A stretch of DNA of 64,000 bases from Brachycybe producta (lineage: Eukaryota; Arthropoda; Diplopoda; Playtdesmida; Andrognathidae), in assembly GCA_036925085.1 (NCBI GenBank), contig JAUPFP010000009.1:4946233-5010232 (forward strand), written 5' to 3'. The notes below the pieces were generated by a model. It searched no databases, was not told where the DNA came from, and worked only from the letters and a program-made list of their open reading frames with translations. Below, one piece after another: positions 42,735-54,733 of this stretch. Position numbers and translations under genes: made by a program. Within the stretch, counting starts at the first letter, position 1; each line of letters opens with the position of its first letter.

Positions 42735-42894
42735 TTACTTAATGTTATATTGGCTGGGCCACAAAGATATTTGTTGTGGGCCGCATGCGGCCAGCGAGTT
42801 TGACATGCTTGACCTACAGTACAGAAATGTGGTCGTCTCGAGAGGTGATTATTTTTCTGAAAGGGATTTTTTTTTTGTTATAATTAGGGCTCGG

Positions 42895-43192
42895 ATTTTG
42901 ATGCAATGTCAACCGGAATGTTTCTCAATATGTGGCCCAAGTGCCAATTGTGAAGTGACAATCTCATTTAGATAATAAGAAAACAATTGTTCTGTCTAAT
43001 TAAAAACAATGGTTAGAGGCTAGAACTCTAGTTGACAACTGATAGTAACCAGACATCTAGCCTCTCTACCCAGCTTTTTTGATTAGAAATAACTTAATTG
43101 CAATTGCTCTAATGATGATTACTTTACAGTTGGCTCTTGGGCCACAAATTGAGAAACAGTACGGTTGATATTGCTTCAAAATCCGAGCCCTA
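42895..43192. mobile_element. hAT-type fold-back MITE, copy 2
   Basis: Same family as 16757-17084, with ends TAGGGCTCGG and CCGAGCCCTA. The perfect 8-bp duplication GTTATAAT lies at 42887-42894 and 43193-43200. Confidence 0.8.
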
Positions 43193-43818
43193 GTTATAAT
43201 ATAATACTCGAATTCTACAATCTTCTTTTTTCTTCATAGTATTTTGTTTGGTTTCTTGCGACATCCAGATTCTTATCTTTTTTTTTTGTTGTATGAAGTG
43301 GATGTTTGAATGTAATATTTGGTAGAAGTAGAGAGAGAGATACATGAGAGTTTATTGCTGGTCAGAGAAACTCAGAATGATATTTTTTTTCTTCTTCTTT
43401 TTCTCGTTGTTTGACCAGTGGTCATTGATTTAATGAAAGTAAGGATGGGTCATTTTCAATGGTTAGTGTTTGTATGTCATGAAGGAACGAGAGAGAGAGA
43501 GAGGGGATTGAATGAAATGATCTAAAGAATGAAGAATGATGAGTAAAAGGGTGAAAAGTTTTTTCTCTTATTTTTCTTCTTCTCTTATGTCTTCTTTAAA
43601 TATAATGATAAAATATGAGACAACCACAAATCATATTTCTAAGTGCTGTGGGGGGGGGGGGAGGGTGGTCAATGTATATATTTTTTTGGTGGTGTTTGGG
43701 GGGGGGGGGTGGGGGGCTGAGAAGCGAACCATCTACTGTTTTATTAATTTCAATGCTTTTATTGTGATAACACTTAATGACTATTTTTTCTACAAATAAA
43801 TTAATTTAAGAGTCTTAA

Positions 43819-44256
43819 GCTGATGCTACACGTAGCAACAGTCAAGCAACAATACTAGTTGTAGCAACAGTAGTTTCCTATTTGTTGCAAGCAACACCTA
43901 TGATACATGTTGCAACAATCATGAAACTTAGATGAAAGCAACAACCAATGAAACAAAGAGGTTGTGAGCCAAAGACTGTAGACATTTTGTTTCGTCTTTC
44001 TCTTCTTCATCAGTTGAAAATTTGAAATAGTCATGTGATTATTCAAGCCGTTTTTATTGGCTGTTGGCTGAAATGGTTGCTCGAAAATAGAACCAAGTTC
44101 TATTTGAAAATTCTGTTGCTTTCAATCTGTGAGCAACAATTCGGGTTTGTTGCTGTTATGACAGATGTTTCAACGTTCATGAAACAATAGAGCAACACAG
44201 CAACATAGCTATGTTGCTCTAAAGTTGCTGAATTGTTGCTACGTGTAGCATCGGCT
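43819..44256. mobile_element. TTAA-flanked fold-back MITE
   Basis: GCTGATGCTACACGTAGCAA at the left and TTGCTACGTGTAGCATCGGC at the right are inverted, with TTAA on both sides. The interior is rich in 'GCAACA'/'TGTTGC'. Confidence 0.6.
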
Positions 44257-45406
44257 TTAAGCCCTTATTACACTAGCAACTTTTGGTGCAATGCAACTCG
44301 TGAAGTGACTTGCAACTAGAACTTTGTAATAAACTTCTGTATCCACACTATGCAACCTAGTTCCCAATCAATTTTTCAAAACTTTGTTTATGTGAAGGGG
44401 CCGACATTCGGGCGAATCTCGTATGGTATATCGGAAGCCATTTTACTTTTAATCCGCGTTTTACTGAATTTTAAAATTTCAATTCTATTTTGGATATCCA
44501 GTAAAATGTAGCTAAAAAGTAAAATGACTTTCCATCCGCACGATTCTGCTGTCGAATCTTAGTGAAACTCGTACATGATTTTCTTCAATGTCTGCCCCCG
44601 TGGTTTGTGTCCATATTGTGATCATCACAATAATATGGACACAAAGATCACAATGTGATCAACTAACAGGAAAAGTTCATAAACCGGAAGTCATGAAACC
44701 TGGAGTTCGTTCAATGTTACATATGTCATTTCTGGCAAACGGCCTGATTGGTTGTTGTAACAGTTAAAAAAATTATACTAGAGATTCTCAACTTAGCATG
44801 CTTGAAAGCTATACTGACAATTAAATAAAAACTGCACAATAGTGTCAATTAAGAGCTAAACTATACATTCTACAAGAGCTGAACTGTAACAGTGAATGTA
44901 ATTTTAGCCTTTTATTCAACGTGCATTGTGTAGGGTACTTTAATTACATGTATTCTTGTTGTTTATATAAAAACTGTATTTTTTTTAGAGTTTGTTTACT
45001 TTGAAACGCCAAGACGCGCTTACTAATTGACGTTTTATGTAACCCTTAAGGCAGTTTAGATCTTTATAATAAGTCTTTGCTTCAGAGGGTTTGCAATAAT
45101 GATAACAATTGTATACTTCTGCACGTATAATTGCAAGGTGGGGGACGTGTATGGGGTTTGTATATTTCTTTAGTGTTGGATGGTGGCGCTGTAGGCCTAA
45201 TATCAGAAAAAAAAAAAACAATTGTTATTGGTTGTTTTTTTTCTTGATCGAAATAAACAGTGAACTTCATTAAGCTTGGTTTTTAAAGTGTAAACGCTCC
45301 TCGAACTCTTTGTTATTCTTCTGTCTTTAAAAGAAATTTGAAAATATGTTTAGAAACTAGAATTGTAGCTCAATTACTAAAAAGGTATATTTTTATGTTG
45401 ATATCT

Positions 45407-45711
45407 TAAGGCTCGGATTTTTATGCAATATCAAGCAATACCCAATTTATGGGTCAAGTGCCACTTGCGAAGTAATCATCATTAGATTAACCACAATTAT
45501 GGCTTTTATTAATCAAAAAAGGTCTGGTTAGGGGAAATAGATGTCTGGTTACTATCAGTTATGTGAAGTATTGTTCTAGCCTCTAACCAGTGTTATTTGA
45601 TTGCAAAAACTATAATTGTCGTTGAACTAAACGGGATTGTTACTTCATAATTGGCTCTTGAGCCACAGATTGAGAAACATTTGCTTGATAGTGCATAAAA
45701 ATCCGAGCTTT
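45407..45711. mobile_element. hAT-type fold-back MITE, old copy 3
   Basis: It has the same 'GCTCGGATTTTTATGCAATATC' arm and 'AATCCGAGC' end, with mutated termini and no clear duplication. A half copy is at about 6199-6300. Confidence 0.65.
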
Positions 45712-46019
45712 ATTGGTGTCTTTTTTTTTTGTTAAAAAGAATAAGCTTTTATGAAAGTTATGAAAATAAGTCAACTTCAAGCAGATGATATTTTTTTAAA
45801 AAAATTTCCAATAAAATATTTAGTTTGGAATATATTAACATGAAATTGCTATTAAGAGATTCAGCTACCTTTCGAACTACTAAAAAAATTGCACATTTTT
45901 TATGATGTTGCTCCTGAAATGCAGAGTAATCAGAGTTCAAAAGTTCTGTTTCTTAATTAATTAATTTCCAGTTATTGAATCTTAAAAGACAGAGTAACTT
46001 TTGTCCTAACAATTAAAAA

Positions 46020-46890
46020 TGGATTGGAGTGGGACAGACTAATCGTAGGTCACTAGGTGACCTACACTTTCAAATAGCTATTTGGAGAAGAGTTATGGGT
46101 CTCTCAGTGACCTATACTTTTAGATATGAACTGTGGATCACTTGGTGACCTGCACTTTTATATTCTGGGGGCTGCACCCCCCCCCCGACCCCCTGCAACA
46201 AGCTTAATTTAAAGTAACCATACCTAATCACCAATATAAAAAAAGTTCTAAAGTATAGGTTACTGAGTTACTTACAGTTCTGAATTGTAGGTCACTGAGT
46301 TACCTACAGTTCTGAATTGTAGGTCACTGAGTTACCTACAGTTCTGAAGTGTAGGTCACTGAGTTACCTACAGTTCTGAAGTGTAGGTCACTGAGTTACC
46401 TACAGTTCTGAAGTGTAGGTCACTGAGTTACCTACAGTTCTGAAGTGTAGGTCACTGAGTTATCTACAGTTCTGAAGTGTAGGTCACTGAGTTATCTACA
46501 GTTCTGAAGTGTAGGTCACTGAGTTACCTACGGTTCTGAAGTGTAGGTCACTGATTTACCTACGGTTCTGAAGTGTAGGTCACTGATTTACCTACAGTTC
46601 TGAAGTGTAGGTCACCGATTTACCTACAGTTCTGAAGTGTAGATCACCGAGTTACCTACAGTTCTGAAGTGTAGGTCACCGAGTTACCTGCAGTTCTGAA
46701 GTGTAGGTCACTGAGTTACCTGCAGTTCTGAAGTGTAGGTCACTGAGTTACCTGCAGTTCTGAAGTGTAGGTCACTGAGTTACCTGCAGTTCTGAAGTGT
46801 AGGTCACTGAGTTACCTACAGTTCTGAAGTGTAGGTCACTGAGTTATCTACAGTTCTGAAGTGTAGGTCACTGAGTTACCTACCTCTAGT
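46020..46890. repeat. 32-bp palindromic satellite (about 20 units)
   Basis: The unit has GTAGGTCACTGAGTTACCTA then CAGTTCTGAAGT, with regular 32-bp spacing from about 46255. Each unit holds a near-palindrome GTAGGTxACT/AGTxACCTAC. Diverged flanking units (46045-46165) contain the fuller inverted form GTAGGTCACTAGGTGACCTA. AGGTCA is the nuclear-receptor half-site consensus. Confidence 0.85.
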
Positions 46891-47783
46891 CTGTTCCATT
46901 GGAGTGTTTTTTAAGTATCACATCTTATAGTTAGATTTTAACTTTTCAATTGTGTATCTTCACAACACTCAAGGATTTAAGTCTAGTTCAGATGACGATG
47001 TTGTTAATGTAGGTTAAAGTATAGTAACTCTGTATTGCGCATGTGCATTTTCAATCGCACCAATCGAAAGAGATGACAATTCTGTGTAGAGACCTAAATT
47101 ATGTACATGTGGAGCCACCTAACTCTGAACAAGGGCTTAGCATTGCCTGGATTTTAAGAATAGTAGAAATGACCAGCAAGAACTTTTGATTCATTCAGTA
47201 TTTATATATAGCACGTCCTAGAAAAAAAAATCTCATTCTTTAGTGATGTGCAAACATATTGGACATTTTTATGACAAAATACATAATTTCTTGTAGTTTT
47301 ATGGAGGCGAGTAACCTACTGTCGAGTCAAAGGATGCTTCTGGACAATTTGGTCAACATTTGATTGGCCTGGTCAAAGGGTTTTTATACTTTTACTACTT
47401 GGTGGTACTTTCCTTCCTAAAGCTAATCCCTTTGCTAGCATTTGGGATAACAGAAACTTCCCATTAAATGAAATGTACCGTGATAAAACAAACTGCAAAC
47501 TTATTGAGTTGAGTTCACAGATGTCAGGATCTTTAATATCAGGTTTATTTCAGCTGAAAAAAAATACCTATTATTGACTGAGTACCACCGACAGAAGGGG
47601 GGGGGAGGAGGGGAACTTGCACGTGTAATGAGATCTTTTAGGAATATAGTTTCTACTGAGTCACTTAAACATAGTCTCGTGTAACTGTGTTGTACTTTTA
47701 ACAGTCTATTCCGGTATTTTTCAAACTGTGGTTCGTGACGGTTTGCTAGGTGGTCCGTGGAAACAAAAAATATTTTTTACGCT

Positions 47784-48538
47784 CTTAAAAGAGACCCCAT
47801 TACCTCCACAAATATATTTTCAAAATATTGTCAAGACCCAAAGATTGCCAAAACAAATTTTTAAATTTTAAAATAAGTCATTAAAACCATAAAAAAAAAC
47901 TTGAAAATGAAGTGACTTCTCCTGAGACAGGTAGTTAGAAATAGGTGAAAACGTCAGTTGGCTCCGCCCTTGTTATGACGACCGGCAACTTCTAATTGGC
48001 TGGTTATGTAGTCTGACGTTGAAAAGGGCGGAGCATGTGACATCAGACTACATAACCAGCCAATTAGAAGTTGCCGGTCGTCATAACAAGGGCGGAGTCA
48101 ACTAAAGTTTTCACCTATTTCTAACTATTTATTTCTCCTGAGTCACCAAACGACGCCATTTTAAATTTCCAAAAACGAAAGTCTCCCCTCTATTTTTGTG
48201 GCAAAGGTTGTCACCTCACATTTCAAGAATTCCTTAATGTGAAATATAGGTATTCCCTATTCATATTCAACTCAATTACAACCTTCCATGTTGGGAATAA
48301 TTCAAATATTAAATCCATAGTACTTTGAAAAGGATTACACTTTGGGGGGGTTTTGTAGCCAACGCCCGTTGTTTGGTGGCGCATCTGTCTGATAAAGTCC
48401 ATTTATACGAAGTTAACTGATTTTTAATTTTTTTAATTATATTAATCACTTATTTTAAAAATCGTTTTTGGTAATCATTGAATAATTCTTGACAATATTT
48501 TGACAAGAAATTTCTGGAGGTAATGGTGGTCTCTTTAA
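47784..48538. mobile_element. DNA element with AAGAGACC ends, copy 1 (host of a MITE)
   Basis: Inverted ends of about 90 bp ('AGAGACC..ATTACCTCCA', 'TTTTCAAAATATTGTCAAGA') are flanked by TTAA. Without the nested MITE it is about 540 bp. It shares 'GAGTCACCAAACGACGC' and 'TTTGGTGGCGCATCT' with the copy at 53271-53836. Confidence 0.65.
47927..48132. mobile_element. ACAGG palindromic MITE nested in a 570-bp element
   Basis: It is flanked by the 10-bp duplication TTCTCCTGAG (47917-47926 and 48133-48142). The related element at 53271-53836 has the uninterrupted site 'CTTTTCATGAGTCACC', giving an empty-site proof of insertion. Confidence 0.85.
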
Positions 48539-49584
48539 CTGTTTAGTTCTAAAAAAAAACACTTTGAAGTTTCACTCGTTACAGCTTCTATGACGCTGAA
48601 TAACCGCCGTTGTATTCTATTTTCTTATTCATTTACCTCATTTTAACCTCAACCATTTATTTGCTGGCAAAATTTAAATCATCTTAAACAGTATAACCAC
48701 AGAATTTAAATGATGTTTACCAGGAACCACAAAATTTACCACTATCATTACCATTTATAAAATTGTGTGTTTCATGTGAGGCTGATGTCATATTGGCTTC
48801 ATGTTTTCACCTTAAAGACTTTTAAGTACAAAAAAAAGCTTCAAAGGTAAAAAAATATGTGACAAGTGCCACACATCGTGTGGAACCCGTTCTATTTAGT
48901 AAAAGATGAATAATTATAATCATTTGTATTGTAAGAACTAGTTGAGGGTTACATTTTCATGCCTCGAATTTAATTCAATTTAATGCACATTTGATATTCT
49001 CTGAAGAATTTGTGTGCTTTCAGTCACTTTTATTCGGTTTCAGTTTTTTTTTGTCAGAAAACAGTTAAATGTAAATGGATTTTTTTCTTTTTCAAAATGA
49101 CAGAAACGATGAAGAAAGTCAACAGTTAAATATATAAAGAGGAAAGAAAAAAAAAGTGCAGTGCAGTGTATCTATCTAATATAATAGATGATGGTAAAAT
49201 TGCGACGTTTTCTCCAAATAGTTTCAGAAGAGAGTCACAAGGGGTGTGATAGTAGTTTCCATAGAAGATAGAATTTCAGTAAAATTGAGAGAAAAGTGAG
49301 GAGTGAGAGTGTATAGGCCCCGACAGTATATTTCGATAAAGAAAGTTTTAAAACAAGAGAGGGCCGAAGATTATGTAAAATGCACATAAAAATGTTATAA
49401 AAGTGCAACTTGTGCAAATGGGGTTGCTTGCTAAAGACACACTTAGCGAATAGCTCGGAGCAACACTTGAGATGAGAAAATGAGTTCAATAGAGAAATGT
49501 GGCAGCAAGAGGTTTCTACCATGCAACATACAGAGTGATGCAAAATTGGCACCGTACAGTGCTTACGATCGCAACGTCACTGTT

Positions 49585-50720
49585 GACAAAGTACAAGGAT
49601 TCAAGAATTTTTAAAATTCGAAAAAATTTGTCAAAAGCCAAGTCTTTGGTTTTTTTTTTTCAAAAACGGTTAAAAGTCGAAAAATATTTAAATGCGCTAA
49701 AAGCTCTAAAAATGCCTCAAGATCGCTCAACTGGTCCCAGAAGTCCTAAAAAGCTTGGAAAAGCACAAGGATTCAAGAATATTTAAAATTCGAATAAAAT
49801 GGGCTTTTTTCGAAAAATCGCTAAAAGTCAAAAAATATTTAAATGCTCTAAAAATGCCTCAGGAGTATTCAGCTGGCCCTAGAAGTCCTAAAAAGATTGG
49901 TAAAGCGCAAAGATTTAAGAGGGTCAAAAGGGGTCTTTGGCTTTTTTTTAAAAACGGCCAAAAGTCGAAAAATATTTAAATGCTCTAAAAGCTCTAAAAT
50001 GCCTCAGGATCGCTCAACTGGCCCCAGAAGTCCTAAAAAGCTTGGAAAAGCACAAGAATTCAAGAATATTTAAAATTCGAAAAAAATGGGCTTTTTTCGA
50101 AAAATCACTAAAAGTCAAAAAAAATATTTAAATGCTGTAAAAGCTCTAAAATGCCTCAGGATTGCTCAACTGGCACCAGAAGTCCTAAAAAGCTTGGAAA
50201 AGCACAAGGATTCAAGAATATTTAAAATAAGAAAAAAATGGGCTTTTTTTCGAAAAATCACTAAAAGTTAAAAAATATTTAAATGCTCTAAAAGCTCTAA
50301 AAATGCCTCAGGATCGCTCAACTGGCCCCAGAAGTCTTAAAAAGCTTGGAAAAGCACAAGGATTCAAGAATATTTAAAATTCGAAAAAAATGGGCTTTTT
50401 TCGAAAAATCACTAAAACTCAAAAAAATATTTAAATGCTGTAAAAGCTCTAAAAATGCCTCAGGATCGCTCAACTGGCCCCAGAAGTCCTAAAAAGCTTG
50501 GAAAAGCACAAGGATTCAAGAATTTTTAAAATTTGAAAAAATGGGTCAAAACCCAAGATTTTGTCTTTTTTCCAAAAAAACGGCCAAAAGTCGAAAAATA
50601 TTTCAATGCTCTAAAAGCTCTAAAAATGCCTCAGGCTCCCAAAGTCTCAAAAAAGCTTGGAAAAGCACAAGAATTCAAGAGTTTTTTAAAATTCGAAAAA
50701 ATGGGTCAAAAGCCAAGACT
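49585..50720 (+). repeat. Satellite of about 153 bp (7-8 units)
   Basis: Units carry 'AAAGCACAAGGATTCAAGAA', 'GGGCTTTTTTCGAAAAATC', 'AAATGCTCTAAAAGCTCTAA' and 'CCCAGAAGTCCTAAAAAGCT'. Inner units are most alike, and edge units (49585, 50520-50720) are diverged. It is non-coding. Confidence 0.8.
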
Positions 50721-51794
50721 AATTATAGTCTTTTGTGAGAAAACTACAAAAAATGATTTGCAGGAATTATGAGTTAAATTTTACAATTTACTGTCGTAGG
50801 ATAGTCTTATTACCTTTCTGTTATGACTTCATAGAAAAGTAAATGAATGTGCTGAAATTTCATTTTAATATTTTTCATTATTTTATTTCACATTAATTTT
50901 GTACAGAAAATAGTTTCATAAAGTATTAATGTTGTAAAAAAAAAAGTCTGTCATTCATTGATTCCATTCCTACATTTTTTTATTTGACGGTATTTTTATG
51001 GGGTTTCTGACGTCATTCGCTGAAACACTATTAATTAAACTGGAGTAAATGTGACAAAGGTTTTTAATTGGATACTTTAAAGGTTTAGGTCAAACTACAG
51101 GCAATTTCAGGAGTTTGGCAATTAGCTTGGATTAAAACGGAATCCTATTTAGGAGGTTCATTAAAGAGAGATCCCCCTTTTTTAAATGTGTTATTTGTCC
51201 AAAGAGTTTGTTCATTATTGGACTTGAATGTCCACTGTCTCTCTTTCATTTCTTTTGGAAGAAATAAAAAATAGGTATATATCCATTAAAATGTCATTAG
51301 AACACTGGCTTCTCATTAGAACGTGACAAGTTAACTACATGATGCAATCAGAACCGTTTTACGGACGATTAGATCAAAAATGGCTGAAAAAAGGTTTGAC
51401 AATGTCACCCACCACCAACCCAGCCACCTGAGACGACATTTTGCATGTTGAACCCGACACCTCAAAAGTGGACCGTCTGCCAAGGCTCTAACATCCTTTT
51501 AATCAAATTTAGATTTTTTTGAAGACAACAGTTTGCAATAATTTTTGAAAGTGGTTATTAAATATGGATTTCAAGGATGAATTGAGTTTCTACTGGTTTC
51601 AGGTAGACAACATTGTCTTCATTTCCGATTTGCTATTCTCGATTTAAAAATTATTTTTATTGCATAGTGATTGCAATATTTTCCAAAGTGATTAAATTCT
51701 GCAACGCAAAGTTTAAAATGAGTTGCACAAGAGCGAGAAAAAAAAAAACCGCCAATGAACAGGTCTATCTGAGATGCAATGTATTCCTACTGGT
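50721..51794. other. Unique spacer
   Basis: No repeat family or exon is recognised. Short frames are scattered on both strands. Confidence 0.4.
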
Positions 51795-52290
51795 CGGCTT
51801 GACTTCGGCTTGGTTTATACTTTTTAGCTAAGCAGCAAATCATTCTGCGAAGCTTAGAAAATGATGTCAGAACTAGAGCATTTGAAGCTAGCTTTGAAAA
51901 CAGGCAATTGTGCCAAGCATTAGAATTTCTTTTGCTCCGCCCTTTTCGATTTCTAATTGGTTTGTTAATTACTTGGTCTGACGTGATAAAAGGGCGGAGC
52001 AAAAGAAATTCTAATACTGGGCACAATTGCCTGCTTGAAATTGTTCAATTTTTCAAAGCGTAGCATGCTAATTCAAAGCACCAATCAGGAAACAGATACA
52101 CAAATGGGATGAACAAGTCACACCTTTCTTCCGGAAGAGGGAAGCTTCTGTTGTTTTGTATAGATCTGTTTTATATGGTTTTAAAATATCTTGAAGCTTG
52201 AAAGATCCCATGTTTGTATGAACAAGCTAAGCTTTGGGGAGCTAATTTTTAGAAGCTTCAATCAAAGCTTGCAATTTCATTTTCACTTGC
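51795..52290. repeat. Dispersed AAGCTT-rich repeat, copy 2
   Basis: It aligns in inverse orientation to 26880-27250, including 'TTTGTATGAACAAGCTAAGC' and the 'CAAAGCACCAATCA' block. It contains the MITE at 51900-52033. Confidence 0.5.
51900..52033. mobile_element. ACAGG-group MITE, short subfamily
   Basis: It carries ACAGGCAATTGTGCC and GGGCACAATTGCCTG arms, inserted in a dispersed repeat whose other copy (26880-27245, opposite strand) is uninterrupted. The flanks GCTTTGAAA and GCTTGAAA fit a 9-bp duplication with one lost base. Confidence 0.8.
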
Positions 52291-52309
52291 AATTGCCAAG
52301 TAAAAAACC

Positions 52310-52514
52310 ACAGGCATTTAGAAATCGGGAAGAACTTCAGTTGGCTCTTCCCTTTTTATGACGAACGCAACTTCTAATTGGTTGGTTATGTAGTCTGACG
52401 TCACATGCTCCGCCCTTTTCAACATCGAACCACATAACAAACCAATTAGAAGTTGCCAGTCGTCATAAAAAGGGTGGAGCCAACTGAAGTTCTTCCCGAT
52501 TTCTAAATGCCTGT
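52310..52514. mobile_element. ACAGG palindromic MITE
   Basis: Ends are ACAGGCATTTAG and CTAAATGCCTGT. Flanks 'GTAAAAAACCA' and 'GTATAAACCTA' look like a mutated duplication. Confidence 0.7.
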
Positions 52515-53270
52515 GTATAAACCTAACCGAAGAGATGAGCGCAATTTTTTTTAATAAAAAGCGACTTTGTGCCAAATTTGACTAATTACTGCAGTACGCA
52601 TAGATATTATTTTTTTTTTTTTCAAAAAAACAAGTCAACATTTTTTCTAATTTAGACTTTTCTGTTCTAAAGTTTTATACTTAAATATTAATTAGGCAAG
52701 CTTGAGAATATAAATAAAAATTAGGTTTCTATTGTTTCACGGAATGATTTATGTTATTTTTTCTCTTCAGTCATATATTTTTACATAGAAAGAACAGTAA
52801 GATTTTTTTTTTCTCGTGTCTTTTTTGTTGTTGTTTCCATGCAATTTACATGGAGAATAGGATGTTCAGTCAACCTTTAATAAGATTTTTTTTGTACATA
52901 CTGGACATTTATACCATGTTTTTATTCGGATTTGGCTTTTATCCAATGCTACTTTCATGCTTAAGAAAATTGTTCCACATTCAGTTGACATAATAAATTT
53001 CTTATTCATTCCATGAGAAGAAGAAGAAGAAAAAAATGCAAATTCCGTTTTTGCCTAAGATTATTGTTTGCTTTGCCTAGTTATTTATTTGTATGTAAAC
53101 TTAGGATTATATTCTGAATGATTTCTAATTTTTTGAATAGTTAAAGTTAGTGCTAAACTCACAAACTTTTGATAGAAAGTTTCACGTAAAATTTGATAAG
53201 TTTAGCACTAGCTTTGACTGTGTTATAAAAAAAGGGATTTTTACATAAAAATTATTAAAAAATGACTTTA

Positions 53271-53836
53271 TGTTAGAGACCATTTCCTCTAGAAATTTTC
53301 TTTTCAAAATATTGTCAAGAATCATTCAATGATTGTCAAAAACGATTTTTAAATTTTAAAATAAGTCAATAAAACCATAAAAAAAATTAAATATGAAGTG
53401 TCTTTTCATGAGTCACCAAACGACGCTATTTTAAATTTTCAAAAACAAATGTCTACTCCTCAATTTAGTGGCAAATGTTGTCACCTCACATTTCCAGAAT
53501 TCCTTAATAAAATATAGGTATTCCCCATTCCTATTCAATGGAATAATTCAAATATTAAATCCATAGTACTTTGAAATGAAAGTAATGAGTGAGGTGATCG
53601 CAACACATCAGAAATTCCAGTAGAGGAGTAGACTTTGGGAGGGGTTTTGTTGCCAATCTCTGTCGTTTGGTGGCGCATCTATCTGATAAAGTCCATTTAT
53701 ACGAAGTTAACTGATTTTTAATTTTTTAAAATTATATTAATGAATTATTTTAAATTTTAAAAATCGTTTTGGTAATCGATGAATAATTCTTGACAATATT
53801 TTGACAAGAAATTTCTGGAGATAAAAGTCTCTTTAA
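53271..53836. mobile_element. DNA element with AAGAGACC ends, copy 2
   Basis: This is a full-length relative of 47784-48538 without the nested MITE. The ends are slightly mutated. It is non-coding. Confidence 0.65.
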
Positions 53837-54020
53837 AGCGATTGTTATCCAGTTCGTCTGGATCGAATTAAAATATATTGAAAACACTAAATTGTGGAAC
53901 GGAACCGAAAGCATATTTCGTGTTAAATTGTTTTCACTTGTAAATAGAATAGAATTCCTCAAATTGGGTACATTTATTTTTTCAGTGGACGTTTTTTTCT
54001 GCCTGTGTTATTTAACTCTA

Positions 54021-54342
54021 AAGCCTGGTTTACACGGGTAGAGTTTTTAGTAGAGTAGAGTAGCGAGGAGAGTAGACTGAACTCTACCAGTCACTCTACT
54101 CTACTGAAGAAAGGTGAGTCTACACGCGTATAGTAAGGAGGCTAGTAGAGTGTTTCGAGGTGGAGGGGGTAAGTAGAGTAGAGCTACTTTGCCACATGTG
54201 CGATAGTACTCTACTCTACCAGCAAACCAGTACTCTACTGTAAACTCTACTCTACTGCGATTTTTGCCGGGTTTCTACGGGTAGAGTTACTCTACTCTAC
54301 CCAGTACTCTACTAAATATTCTACCCGTGTAAACCAGGCTTT
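54021..54342. mobile_element. Fold-back MITE with AAGCCTGGTTTACACGGGTA ends, copy 2
   Basis: This copy is highly similar to 4821-5115, with the same ends and 'CTCTACTCTACC' core and a few small insertions. Confidence 0.7.
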
Positions 54343-54672
54343 AAGGTTGTTCTTTTAAAGAAAGTTTATTAGGTGTACAAAAACCCTGACTGTTTTTGGT
54401 TGAAAAAAATGTTTGTGGTAAAAACTGTTCGGATGTTTTTTTTTTCTATACTGAAAGTTTTCTTAAATGGAATTTGAAAGAGTAAGGTTTTTTTTTTGTT
54501 GTTGTTGCCATATTGGATATTATTTTAGATTCAAAAGTAAATGGAAAACGCAAAGCTTACATTGTTTGCCTGCCTTCAGGGGTTCTGGAGGTTTTCCTTT
54601 TTTTTCTTGCTGTTTGTCACATCTTATCTCATACTGTACACACACATACAAACGTATAATACATAAATACAC

Positions 54673-54674
54673 AT

Positions 54675-54731
<57 letters not shown>
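54673..54731 (+). repeat. GA microsatellite
   Basis: An (AGAG)n run of nearly 60 bp. Other GA runs are at 57182-57210, 57559-57613 and 56240-56275, and a CT run at 58357-58373. Confidence 0.9.

Positions 54732-54733
<2 letters not shown>

Noticed and set aside
46255..46890. Regular 32-bp repeats resembling a CRISPR array
   Set aside because: Units are contiguous with no unique spacers and the DNA is eukaryotic, so it is a satellite.
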